Source: Bryobacter aggregatus MPL3 (GTDB lineage: Bacteria > Acidobacteriota > Terriglobia > Bryobacterales > Bryobacteraceae). Taken from it: DNA of 64,000 nt. Both the position numbers and the translations under genes were made by a program. The notes beneath the pieces were generated by a model, which was not told the origin of the DNA, did not search any database, and saw nothing but the letters and a program-made list of their open reading frames with translations. The stretch spans positions 310,001 through 374,000 of the forward strand of contig NZ_JNIF01000004.1 of the NCBI RefSeq assembly GCF_000702445.1, in the 5' to 3' direction. Of the stretch, positions 7,823-16,506 are shown piece after piece. Position 1 is the first letter of the stretch. Each line of letters begins with the position of its first letter.

Positions 7823-8980
7823 GACGGTGACCAGATTGTTCAGGAAGGCCTGATCTTGAACGAAGTAGACGCTCGGAGCGGTTTTACTGACCGGGCGCAC
7901 CACCTTCATTGCGTGGTAGACCACTCCCGAGGGAGGCAGTTCTCCAGCGACGATGTGCTTGCGGTACCAGGCTTCAAAAGCCTTCTTGTCTGTGCTGGCC
8001 GCTGCAATGGTGTAGACCAACGAGTTCTTGGTTTCTCGTACGCCGAAGCCAACTTTTGCATCGATGGAGATGTGGTAGAAATCTTTGCGCTTCGCCTTTG
8101 TCCAGGCATCGAGATCTGGAACAAAGGCGGGAGAGAAGTGCCCATAACTGTCAAATAGAGTGGGCGCGCTCAGACTCTGGGCGCCAAAGAACTCGAGGAA
8201 AGCCTCCATCGTGTCCTTTGAGATGCCCATATTGCAAGCACGGATGGCGAGATGTTTGAGCTGGATCTCCTGTACCTGAGTCCTCTTTGCCCGGAGTGCG
8301 GCAACCTGCGCTTCGGTCATCCGGGTGAGTGTTGCCAGATCGGCATTGGTCCGGATCGGAGTGCGGATCGTCGTTCCTCCTTCGATGGTGATGTTCCGAT
8401 TGCGATCGGCAGCGAGCGCAACCATCAGATCCCGTTCTGCTCCGGAACTTGCTCCCTCGCGGAGAGGGAGCGCGAGTCCATTGCCATCGCCGTGGCTCAC
8501 AATGAGGACTTCCCGATCCTTTGCCGCGATGATCTGGTCGAGGATCGAATCGAGCGTCATTTTCTCAAGGAGAACGACCTTCTTAACGTTCATTTGTTTC
8601 GATTTACTGATGGGCTCCACTGGATTGCTGGCGTACCAAGGAGGGGCAAAGGGATGACCTTTGTCGCCTCCCTGGACGATGGCGAGCCCAAACAGCGGGA
8701 GTCTCCCGCGGCCCTGAATCCGGTAAGGAAGCCCTCGCTCCCAATGGCTTGCTGCTTCCCAGGCTTCGGCTTCCAGTTCCGCAACGGTGTTGTGGCCCGG
8801 ACGCCGGAGTTGTTCGAGATGTGCCGCTTCATGGAGCAGGAGCCGCAGCAGGGAACTCCGCGGGAGGCGGAGCGCCGCACTGTGAATCAGAATGGTTTCC
8901 GCGTCATCTGCTTGTGCCAGCGCCAGCTTCGGCTGGAGGGTGGCGTCGATTTCCGGGCCCGTTCGGAGGATAGTGTGCAT
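7814..8980 (-). CDS. Putative HExxH (eCIS-core/DUF4157-like) and caspase/CHAT-like fusion protein
   Basis: The 388-residue product, counted from ATG 8980 (a TTG at 9046 would add 22 residues), has two recognisable parts. Residues 44-77 read LLRLLLHEAAHLEQ followed by ELEAEAWEAA: HExxH at 50-54 with an acidic EAEA segment 16 residues later, the pattern of the DUF4157 domain found in extracellular contractile injection system (eCIS) loci. From about residue 130 a second region contains EVLIVSHGDGNG (His163-Gly164) and LAIRACNMG (Cys249), placed like the His/Cys dyad of caspase/CHAT-type peptidases. No signal peptide is seen and no sheath, tube or baseplate gene is nearby. Motifs are seen; both domain names and any protease activity are inferred. 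It diverges from dinB. Confidence 0.5.
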   Translation of the reverse strand: MHTILRTGPEIDATLQPKLALAQADDAETILIHSAALRLPRSSLLRLLLHEAAHLEQLRRPGHNTVAELEAEAWEAASHWERGLPYRIQGRGRLPLFGLAIVQGGDKGHPFAPPWYASNPVEPISKSKQMNVKKVVLLEKMTLDSILDQIIAAKDREVLIVSHGDGNGLALPLREGASSGAERDLMVALAADRNRNITIEGGTTIRTPIRTNADLATLTRMTEAQVAALRAKRTQVQEIQLKHLAIRACNMGISKDTMEAFLEFFGAQSLSAPTLFDSYGHFSPAFVPDLDAWTKAKRKDFYHISIDAKVGFGVRETKNSLVYTIAAASTDKKAFEAWYRKHIVAGELPPSGVVYHAMKVVRPVSKTAPSVYFVQDQAFLNNLVTVSA

Positions 8981-9070
8981 GGTGATCTTTCGAAAGCTGC
9001 TGATCGGAGATTCCGCGACCCAGCGCCTCGTTACCGAGCCGTACAATGAAAGTTCTCAGGTTCCTTTGCA

Positions 9071-10294
9071 GTGAAAACCATCTTCCACGTCGACATGGAC
9101 GCGTTCTTCGTCTCCGTTGAAGAGCTCTTCGACCCCTCTCTGGTCGGCAAGCCAGTGGTGGTGGGAGGGAAGGGGGACCAGCGAGGCGTTGTCTCCGCAG
9201 CCAGTTATGAGGCGCGCAAGTATGGACTCCATTCGGCGATGCCACTCCGCACCGCCTATCAACTTTGTCCGCATGCCATCTTCATCGACGGCCAGATGCA
9301 TCGCTACCGTGAGTATTCCGACAAGGTGGAGGCGGTGCTACGCGATTTCTCTCCGCTGGTGGAAATGGCTTCGATCGACGAAGCCTATCTCGATATGACC
9401 GGGTGTGAGCGGCTTTGGGGACCGCCGCTCCAGGCGGCGCACCGGCTTCACGAACGGATCCACGCAGCGACCGGACTCAATTCCTCCATCGGTGTGGCGA
9501 ATAGCAGACTTGTTGCCAAAATCAGCTCCGACCAGGCGAAACGCAACGGCGTTCTATGGATTCTTCCTGGGACCGAAGCGCAGTGGCTGGCCCCGCTTGA
9601 AGTGAAGCGGATTCCCGGGGTCGGGAAAGTGACGGAAAAGCAGCTTGCCGAGATCGGAATTCGACGCATTGGTGATCTGGCGGCGTTGAACGAGGGCTTT
9701 CTGGAAAAGCGCTTTGGCAAGTGGGGCCTTGCGCTGGCTGGAAAGGCGCAAGGTCAGGATGCCGGAGGCTGGTTCGATGCGGTGATCGGCGTCGAGGAGG
9801 CCCCCAAGTCCATCAGCCACGAACACACCTTCCATGAAGACACGGTCGATCTCGACCTTCTGCGCGCCACGCTGGTCCGGCTGGTCGAAAAGGTGATGAA
9901 ACGGCTGCGAGAGCACCGGCTCCATGCGCGTACGGTGCAACTGAAGCTTCGCTTTGCGGGCTTTGAAACGATTACGCGGGCGAAATCTCTCGGAGACTCT
10001 ACCGACATCGATCGCGATGTGGTGGAACCGATTCTGGGGCTATTTACGCACAACTGGCCTGCCGGACGTCCGGTGCGCCTGCTGGGCGTGCAGGTCTCTC
10101 AGTTGACCGACCAGTTGCCGCACCCCAACCTGCTCACCGGCGAGGAAGACCGCAAATGGCGCGGCGCACTGCAGGCAGCTGACAAGCTCAAAGATAAATA
10201 TGGTGAGGGCACCCTGCATCTGGGGGGCGCGCTCAAGGGCATCTACCGCGACCGCGTTCACGAAGCGGCGCCGAAGTCACCGCCTAAGAAGTAG
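9071..10294 (+). CDS. dinB: DNA polymerase IV (Y-family)
   Basis: The 407-residue protein starts at GTG 9071 with TIFHVDMDAFFVSVE, the first metal-binding aspartates, then GVVSAASYEARKYG and the second catalytic block VEMASIDEAYLDMTG (Asp-Glu). IPGVGKVTEKQLAEIGI is the thumb helix-hairpin-helix, and the little-finger region follows (ARTVQLKLRFAGF). No beta-clamp motif is obvious at the very end, which reads KSPPKK. The role is error-prone translesion synthesis. The 3' end overlaps the end of convergent fabD by 11 bases. Confidence 0.95.
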   Translation: MKTIFHVDMDAFFVSVEELFDPSLVGKPVVVGGKGDQRGVVSAASYEARKYGLHSAMPLRTAYQLCPHAIFIDGQMHRYREYSDKVEAVLRDFSPLVEMASIDEAYLDMTGCERLWGPPLQAAHRLHERIHAATGLNSSIGVANSRLVAKISSDQAKRNGVLWILPGTEAQWLAPLEVKRIPGVGKVTEKQLAEIGIRRIGDLAALNEGFLEKRFGKWGLALAGKAQGQDAGGWFDAVIGVEEAPKSISHEHTFHEDTVDLDLLRATLVRLVEKVMKRLREHRLHARTVQLKLRFAGFETITRAKSLGDSTDIDRDVVEPILGLFTHNWPAGRPVRLLGVQVSQLTDQLPHPNLLTGEEDRKWRGALQAADKLKDKYGEGTLHLGGALKGIYRDRVHEAAPKSPPKK

Positions 10295-11222
10295 CGAGTA
10301 GCGCCTCGACGGCGGCCCAGTCGCTTCCGGCGCCGAAATTGGCCATTTTCAAGCTGGGATCGATATTCTTCACTAGTCCGCAAAGTACCTTTCCGGCGCC
10401 GATCTCAATGCCATGGGTTACCCCTTCGGCGGTGAGCACGCGTACCGAATCTGTCCAGCGGACCGGATTGGGAATCTGCTCCAACAGACCTCGCCGGGCT
10501 TCAGCGCCATCGGTGACGACGGCGGCCCGCCAGTTGTTGACCAGCGGTACGGTGAGATTGCGGAACTCCGTTGCGTCCAGGTCCGGCCGTAGGGCATCTT
10601 GGGCGGGCTTCATCAGCGGGCAATGGAAGGGGGCACTGACGGGCAGCGCGACGCAGCGCTTGGCGCCGGCGGCTTTGGCCAGTTCCATGGCGCGTTCCAC
10701 TGCGCCTTTGTGACCGGCGATGACAATCTGGTCGGGAGAATTCAGATTCGCCGCCGTCACCACTTCGCCTTGGGCTGCTTCTGCCAGTACTGCATCCAAA
10801 GCTTCGATCGGTAGCTTCAAGATGGCAGCCATAGCCCCGACTCCGGCTGGGACGGCCTGCTGCATATCCTGTCCACGCTTGCGAACCAGGCGGAGCGCCG
10901 CGGCAAAATCGAGACTCCAGGCGGCGACCAGCGCAGAGTACTCGCCCAGGCTATGGCCCGCAACATAGGCGGGAGTGGGCGCGCCCAGGCTACGCAGAAC
11001 ACGCAATGCGGCCACGCTGGTGGCTACCAGGGCGGGTTGGGTGTTTTCGGTGCGCTTCAAATCCTCTTCCGGCCCCTCAAAACAAAGAGTGGACAACGGG
11101 AAGCCGAGGGCCTCGTCCGCTTCGGCAAAAGTTTCTCGTGCGATGGCAAATTCCTTGGCCAACTCCGCACCCATTCCGGCAAACTGTGACCCCTGTCCGG
11201 GGAACAAAAACGCAATCTTCAT
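10284..11222 (-). CDS. fabD: Malonyl CoA-acyl carrier protein transacylase
   Basis: The 312-residue product begins MKIAFLFPGQGSQFAGMG and has the nucleophile elbow GHSLGEYSA with Ser91, and the catalytic histidine in SAPFHCPLM. GIEIGAGKVLCGLVK is the conserved C-terminal block. It moves malonyl groups from CoA to ACP for fatty acid synthesis. ATG 11222 fits the family start; an upstream in-frame start at 11249 would add nine residues. No other fab gene is nearby, unlike the usual fabH-fabD-fabG order. Confidence 0.96.
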   Translation of the reverse strand: MKIAFLFPGQGSQFAGMGAELAKEFAIARETFAEADEALGFPLSTLCFEGPEEDLKRTENTQPALVATSVAALRVLRSLGAPTPAYVAGHSLGEYSALVAAWSLDFAAALRLVRKRGQDMQQAVPAGVGAMAAILKLPIEALDAVLAEAAQGEVVTAANLNSPDQIVIAGHKGAVERAMELAKAAGAKRCVALPVSAPFHCPLMKPAQDALRPDLDATEFRNLTVPLVNNWRAAVVTDGAEARRGLLEQIPNPVRWTDSVRVLTAEGVTHGIEIGAGKVLCGLVKNIDPSLKMANFGAGSDWAAVEALLATS

Positions 11223-11279
11223 AAAATGTAACTTCTGCTCTCGATACAATCATCTTAATCTTCCAAGGAGTCCGCCCAC

Positions 11280-14200
11280 TTGCGTTTAAGCGAAATCTGT
11301 ATCCAGCGACCTGTTTTCGCGTTGATGCTCATCATGTTTCTTGTGGTGATGGGCGTGTTCAGCTTCATGGGGCTGGGAGTCGACCTCTTCCCGAAATCGG
11401 ATGTGCCCACCGTCAATGTGCGCATTAACCTGCCGGGCGCCAGTCCGGAAGAAATGGTGAGCCAGGTGGTGCTCCCGATGGAAGAAGCGATTGCTTCTGT
11501 CGCTGGCATTGATGAGCTGGTGGCCCGCGTCACCGAAGGCAATGCGAATATCCAGATCAACTTTGTGCTCGACCGGAATATCGCTGAGGCCGTCAATGAT
11601 GTCCGCGAGAAGGTCAGCTCGGCACAACGCAAATTACCTCCGAATACCTTGGCGCCGACGGTGACCAAGAGCGATCTCGATGCGGACTCCATCATGCGTG
11701 TCGCGTTGTCCGGACAACGCCCCATCCGCGACCTGACGGAGCTTGCCGACAAGACTGTGCGCCGTTCGCTCGAGACGGTGGATGGTGTCGGTATTGTCGA
11801 CATCCAGGGTGGCCGCAACCGGCAGATCAATGTCTATATGGACATCGACAAGATGAACGCCTATGGCTTGAGCGGACAACAGGTGCAGAGTTCCGTTATG
11901 ACGGAAAATGTCGAAGCTCCCGGTGGCCGCATTGTAAAAGGCCTGAACGAGATGGGCGTACGCACGCTGGGGCGTGTGGAATCGATCCACGATTTCGACA
12001 GCATCATCGTGAAGAATGTGAATGGCTCGCCGATTCGTATCCGGGATATCGGCAAGGTGGAAGACGGGATGAGCGAGCGGCGCAGCTTTGCATATTACAA
12101 AGGAACGCCCGCGGTGCTGATCGAGATCCGCCGCCAGACCGGCGTTAACACCGTAAAAGTGGTGGACTCCTTAACCACCCGGATCGAGGAGTTGCAGCGG
12201 CAGCTTCCTCCAGGCGTCAAGCTCGACATCATCTCGGAGCAGGCCACCTACATCCGCGCCTCGGTTGCGGCGCTCGAAGAGCATCTGGTGCTCGGCAGCC
12301 TGCTAGCTTCGCTGATCATCTGGATTTTTATTCGCGACTGGCGCACGGTTTTCATCAGCTCAATTGCGATTCCAACCTCGATCATCACCACCTTCACGGT
12401 GTTGAAAGTACTCGATTTCACGTTGAACTCAATGACCTTGCTGGGGCTAACCCTAGCGGTGGGGATTGTGATCGATGACGCGATTATTGTCATCGAAAAT
12501 ATCTACCGGGTGCTCAACGAGTCAGACATGGAGCCAGCGGAAGCGACTCTTTATGCGACGAAGGAAATCGCGCTGGCGGTGTTGGCCACTACCTTATCGC
12601 TGGTGATCGTGTTCATTCCGATTGCCTTTATCAGCGGCTATGCGAAACGCTACCTGAACGAGTTTGGGTGGACGATGGCGGTGTCGATTTTGGTCTCGAT
12701 GCTGGTCGCCTTTACGCTGACGCCCGCGCTGGCGGCGCGCATGTTGAAGAAGGCGAAGAAAGGTGTTCAGGCGGCCGGTGCGCACCATCGCGGTTGGATG
12801 GAGGCGCTCTATGAACGCAGCCTGGTGTGGTCCTTGAACCACCGCACGGTGATCCTGGCGATTTCGCTGCTCACTCTCGGCTCCACCTATTTCCTGTATG
12901 ACCGGATTGGCAAAGACTGGATGCCACAGGAAGACCAGAACGAACTCGGGGTCTTTATTGAAACGGCCGAAGGCACTTCGCTTGAAGGTACAGAGAAAGT
13001 GGCGCTGGCGCTTTCGAAGAAGTTTGAAGCGATTGACGGCGTGACGGCCGTAGTGCCTTCTACGGCGGGTTTTCTGCAGCGCGTCACGATGGCCTATATC
13101 TATGTCTTCCTGAAGCCGCAGGACCAACGAGGCTCGATTACCGAGATGGGGCAAAAGGTGCGTGACGTGGCCAAGGAATTTGCTTTTGCCCGTCCGCGTG
13201 TGACCTTCCCCAATATTCTGGGTGGCCGCGATTCCTTTGCGCCGATCCGGATGCAGCTTCTCGGGCCGGATATCAACAAGCTGGTTGTGTTTGCCAAGCA
13301 ACTGAATGCGGAGATGGCGAAGGAACCATCGATTGTCGATATCAAGGTCAACCTCAATCTGAACAACCCGGAATTGCAGGTGAAGATCGATCGTGGTCTT
13401 GCTTCCGATCTTGGCGTCCGGGTGAGCGATGTGGCCGACTCCGTCCGCCTGTTGATGTCGGGCGAAGACCAGATCTCGACCTTCAAGGAAGATGCTGAAC
13501 AATATCCGGTGATGATGCGGCTGCTGCCGCACCAGCGGGATGATCGCAATGTGTTGAGCCGTCTTCTGGTGCCGAGTGCGAAAGGACTGATTCGTCTCGA
13601 TTCGGTTGCTTCTCTTTCGCAAGGGCTGGGCCCGAGCCGCATCGATCGCTACAACCGCCAGTTCAGCGTGGGTGTCTATGGCAACGTGGCGCTGAACTCT
13701 TCGCTCGGCGTTGCTGCTGCGGCGGCGGCGAGTGCGCTCGATCGGGTGGCGCTGCCGCCCGGCTATCGCGTCGCCTATGCGGGACAGGTGAAGGTGCTCG
13801 AAGAGACCACCAAGAACATGCTACTCGCCATTGGCCTCGCCTCAATCTTCATGTACATGGTGCTCGCGGCGCAGTTTGAGAGTCTGGTGCATCCGCTGAT
13901 TATTCTGTCGACACTGCCTCTGTCGATTCCATTTGCACTGCTGTCGCTGATTGTCACTGGCCGTACGATGAATCTGTTTAGCGCGCTGGGTATTCTGCTT
14001 CTGCTGGGAATCGTCAAGAAGAACGGCATTTTGCAGATCGACTACATGAACCGGCTGCGGGATCAAGGGCAGCCGCTGTTGAAGGCGATCATTGAAGCAA
14101 ATTCAGTTCGTCTGCGCCCCATTCTGATGACAACGCTGTCGATTGTTGCCGGTCTGATTCCCACTGCGATTGGCGTTGGAGCTGGTGCAGGTCAGCGCTC

Positions 14201-14360
14201 GGCGATTGCGATTACGATCATCGGCGGACAGATGCTCTGCCTGTTGCTCACGCTGCTGGTGGTGCCGGTTGGCTATGCTGCCGTAGAGGATTTGAAGGCC
14301 TGGTATGCACGCCGCTCCAGTGCGGGACTTCCGGCGACTGCCGGGGCCACCGGCGATTAA
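11280..14360 (+). CDS. RND-family efflux pump, inner-membrane component
   Basis: The 1026-residue protein is a complete HAE1-type RND transporter. It has the starting IQRPVFALMLIMFLVVMGVFS helix, a large periplasmic loop with PGASPEEMVSQVVLPMEEAI, the helix-4 proton-relay motif GIVIDDAIIVIENIYR with adjacent aspartates, and a duplicated second half ending LGIVKKNGILQIDYMNRL and RLRPILMTTLSIVAGLIP. It would export drugs, solvents or lipids with proton import. No membrane-fusion partner or outer-membrane channel is adjacent, so it probably uses partners encoded elsewhere; a NodT-like channel remnant lies at 50883. TTG 11280 is the apparent start. Confidence 0.95.
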   Translation: MRLSEICIQRPVFALMLIMFLVVMGVFSFMGLGVDLFPKSDVPTVNVRINLPGASPEEMVSQVVLPMEEAIASVAGIDELVARVTEGNANIQINFVLDRNIAEAVNDVREKVSSAQRKLPPNTLAPTVTKSDLDADSIMRVALSGQRPIRDLTELADKTVRRSLETVDGVGIVDIQGGRNRQINVYMDIDKMNAYGLSGQQVQSSVMTENVEAPGGRIVKGLNEMGVRTLGRVESIHDFDSIIVKNVNGSPIRIRDIGKVEDGMSERRSFAYYKGTPAVLIEIRRQTGVNTVKVVDSLTTRIEELQRQLPPGVKLDIISEQATYIRASVAALEEHLVLGSLLASLIIWIFIRDWRTVFISSIAIPTSIITTFTVLKVLDFTLNSMTLLGLTLAVGIVIDDAIIVIENIYRVLNESDMEPAEATLYATKEIALAVLATTLSLVIVFIPIAFISGYAKRYLNEFGWTMAVSILVSMLVAFTLTPALAARMLKKAKKGVQAAGAHHRGWMEALYERSLVWSLNHRTVILAISLLTLGSTYFLYDRIGKDWMPQEDQNELGVFIETAEGTSLEGTEKVALALSKKFEAIDGVTAVVPSTAGFLQRVTMAYIYVFLKPQDQRGSITEMGQKVRDVAKEFAFARPRVTFPNILGGRDSFAPIRMQLLGPDINKLVVFAKQLNAEMAKEPSIVDIKVNLNLNNPELQVKIDRGLASDLGVRVSDVADSVRLLMSGEDQISTFKEDAEQYPVMMRLLPHQRDDRNVLSRLLVPSAKGLIRLDSVASLSQGLGPSRIDRYNRQFSVGVYGNVALNSSLGVAAAAAASALDRVALPPGYRVAYAGQVKVLEETTKNMLLAIGLASIFMYMVLAAQFESLVHPLIILSTLPLSIPFALLSLIVTGRTMNLFSALGILLLLGIVKKNGILQIDYMNRLRDQGQPLLKAIIEANSVRLRPILMTTLSIVAGLIPTAIGVGAGAGQRSAIAITIIGGQMLCLLLTLLVVPVGYAAVEDLKAWYARRSSAGLPATAGATGD

Positions 14361-14374
14361 GCTAAGCTGAATAC

Positions 14375-14563
14375 TTGGCAGACAAAGTTATCAAGAAGAC
14401 TGCGAAGACGGCGATCCTCCTTGAGGAGCCGCCCGTGACAAAATGTGTCATTTGTGCCAGCGAAGTTGCTCCCAATTCTACCGAAGGCCTTTGCTGGGTT
14501 TGCCGCCGGCTGAAGATCTCGGCTTGGGCCGATTCTGACAATCAGGCGCCCGTACAGGATTAG
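14375..14563 (+). CDS. Small protein with a two-CxxC zinc-knuckle motif
   Basis: A 62-codon frame with TTG start lies between the RND gene and thiE, four bases before thiE. It contains Cys24-x2-Cys27 and Cys40-x2-Cys43 in TKCVICASEV and EGLCWVCRRLK, a four-cysteine zinc-ribbon layout. The N-terminus is lysine-rich. Function unknown; zinc ribbons of this size often bind nucleic acid or other proteins. Tight packing with thiE and the cysteine pattern argue that it is real. Confidence 0.6.
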   Translation: MADKVIKKTAKTAILLEEPPVTKCVICASEVAPNSTEGLCWVCRRLKISAWADSDNQAPVQD

Positions 14564-14566
14564 GTT

Positions 14567-15181
14567 TTGAAACTCTACCCTATTCTCGACACGGCGGTTT
14601 TGGAGCAACATGGCATCTGTTTACCCGATGCCGTCTCGATGACTTCTGACATCGAATGGGTCCAGATCCGGCATAAAGGCCCTTTTGACCGCGTCTTTCT
14701 GAAGCAATTGGAAGCTTGCGCCCAGATCAAGTCCGATCTGATTCTCAATGATCGTGCGGACTGTGCCGCGCTGTTTGGTTTTGGTCTGCATGTGGGGCAG
14801 GAGGACCTGCCTCCTTCTGCCGTGCGTGGATTGGTGCGCCGCCCGGCGATTCTGGGACTCTCCACGCACAATGAAGAGCAACTGCTGGCCGGTCTTGCGG
14901 AACCTGTTGACTATCTGGCCCTCGGCCCTATTTTTCCCACCCACTCGAAAGCCAACCCAGACCCAGTCGTTGGCCTTGAAAAACTCGCTGAGCTCCGTCG
15001 TCTCACCGATACTCCGTTGGTCGCAATCGGCGGCATTACTCTCGACAACGCGTGGCGCGTCATCAGCGCCGGCGCTGAAAAAATTGCCGTCATTAGCGCG
15101 CTCTGGCAGCCTCCGTATACACTAAAGGCTTTCCGAGACAACATCGAACGATGGCAACAAACGCTGGCAATTCCAATTTAG
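14567..15181 (+). CDS. thiE: Thiamine-phosphate synthase-like protein
   Basis: The 204-residue product is a TIM-barrel protein of the ThiE/TenI group: WVQIRHKG (strand 1 with pyrophosphate contacts), LILNDRADCAALFGFGLHVGQEDLP, LGLSTHNEEQL, LALGPIFPTHSK, VAIGGITLDNAWRVISAGA. ThiE joins hydroxymethylpyrimidine diphosphate with thiazole phosphate. The N-terminus is short, and TenI-type isomerases share most motifs; NDRADCA and the phosphate loops favour ThiE. TTG 14567 is the start. The 3' end overlaps the following permease by 31 bases. Confidence 0.82.
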   Translation: MKLYPILDTAVLEQHGICLPDAVSMTSDIEWVQIRHKGPFDRVFLKQLEACAQIKSDLILNDRADCAALFGFGLHVGQEDLPPSAVRGLVRRPAILGLSTHNEEQLLAGLAEPVDYLALGPIFPTHSKANPDPVVGLEKLAELRRLTDTPLVAIGGITLDNAWRVISAGAEKIAVISALWQPPYTLKAFRDNIERWQQTLAIPI

Positions 15182-16506
15182 TCAAAGGCCTCGGTCTTCT
15201 TGACGCAACCATGATCGTTACCGGGGGCATGATTGGCTCCGGTATTTTCATTGTTTCGGCGGACATTGCCCGGCAAGTCAATTCTCCTGCGCTGCTGCTG
15301 GCCACCTGGGTGATTACGGCGATTCTGACTTTGATCGCTGCGCTCAGTTATGGCGAACTCGCCGCGGCAATGCCGCAAGCGGGTGGACAGTATATCTATC
15401 TACGCGAAGCCTTTGGCAAACTCCCTGCCTTCCTTTTTGGCTGGACCTTCTTTGTGGTGATTCAGACGGGCACGATTGCCGCCGTCGCCGTTGCCTTTGC
15501 GAAATTTGCCGGTGTGTTCTTTCCCGCAATCCAAGGCCGCTGGCTGCAGATCGTGGGAATCGCCGTGATTGCCCTGCTGAGCTGGGTGAATACAAAGGGC
15601 GTCCGCACGGGCGCTATTGTCCAGAACATCTTCACGATTGCCAAGGTGGTGGCGTTGCTGGGTCTTGTTGTGTTGGGTCTTGCCTTAGGCCGGAACGAGA
15701 CCGCCATCCAGGCGAATTTCGGCAACTTCTGGGCGAATGCCGACTGGACCTGGGCCGTCGTCTCCGTCACTGGGGTTGCGATGGTGGGGAGCCTGTTTAG
15801 CTCCGACTCCTGGAACAACATCACTTTTCTGGCTGGGGAGATGCGGAATCCGAAGCGGGATCTGCCGCTGTCTCTGGCCATTGGCGTTGGCCTGGTGAGT
15901 GTTCTCTACTTGCTCGCGAATATCGTGTATCTCAGTGTGTTGCCGCTGGCTGCGATTCAGAACGCTCCGCAAGACCGTGTGGGGACGGCGGTGGTGCAGA
16001 GCTTTCTTGGGCTCGGGGCAGAGAAGTGGATGGCCGCGGCCATTATGATCTCCACCTTCGGGTGCGTGAATGGTTTGATTCTTGCCGGCGCCCGGGTTTA
16101 CTACGCAATGGCGAATGATGGACTCTTCTTCAAGGTCTGTGGCCGGTTGGACCCGAAGAGTAAGACGCCAGTGATCAGCATCGCCGTCCAGTGCCTGTGG
16201 GCCTGTGGCCTGACGCTGACCGGGAAGTATGGCGATCTTCTTGACTATGTTATATTTGCGGTTCTGCTCTTTTACGTCATGACCATTTGGGGCATCTTTG
16301 TGCTGCGCCGCAAGCGTCCTGAGATGGAGCGTCCGTATAAGGCTTTCGGTTATCCGGTACTTCCTTTCCTCTACATTGTGTTTGCGGGGATGATCGAAAT
16401 TCTGTTGCTTCTCTATAAGCCCAATTACACGTGGCCGGGACTGATCATTGTCCTGTTGGGCATCCCGGTTTACTACATCTGGAAAAAGAACGAGGTTCTC
16501 GCATGA
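15151..16506 (+). CDS. Amino acid permease (APC superfamily)
   Basis: The 451-residue protein has about 12 membrane helices. The first carries the APC unwound-helix motif VTGGMIGSGIFIVS, and YGELAAAMPQAGGQYIYLREAFG is the helix 2-3 signature of the LAT-type/APA branch. Substrates are amino acids exchanged or imported with protons. ATG 15151 overlaps thiE by 31 bases in another frame, and the stop overlaps the next permease by ATGA, so the two permeases are translationally coupled. Confidence 0.93.
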   Translation: MATNAGNSNLVKGLGLLDATMIVTGGMIGSGIFIVSADIARQVNSPALLLATWVITAILTLIAALSYGELAAAMPQAGGQYIYLREAFGKLPAFLFGWTFFVVIQTGTIAAVAVAFAKFAGVFFPAIQGRWLQIVGIAVIALLSWVNTKGVRTGAIVQNIFTIAKVVALLGLVVLGLALGRNETAIQANFGNFWANADWTWAVVSVTGVAMVGSLFSSDSWNNITFLAGEMRNPKRDLPLSLAIGVGLVSVLYLLANIVYLSVLPLAAIQNAPQDRVGTAVVQSFLGLGAEKWMAAAIMISTFGCVNGLILAGARVYYAMANDGLFFKVCGRLDPKSKTPVISIAVQCLWACGLTLTGKYGDLLDYVIFAVLLFYVMTIWGIFVLRRKRPEMERPYKAFGYPVLPFLYIVFAGMIEILLLLYKPNYTWPGLIIVLLGIPVYYIWKKNEVLA

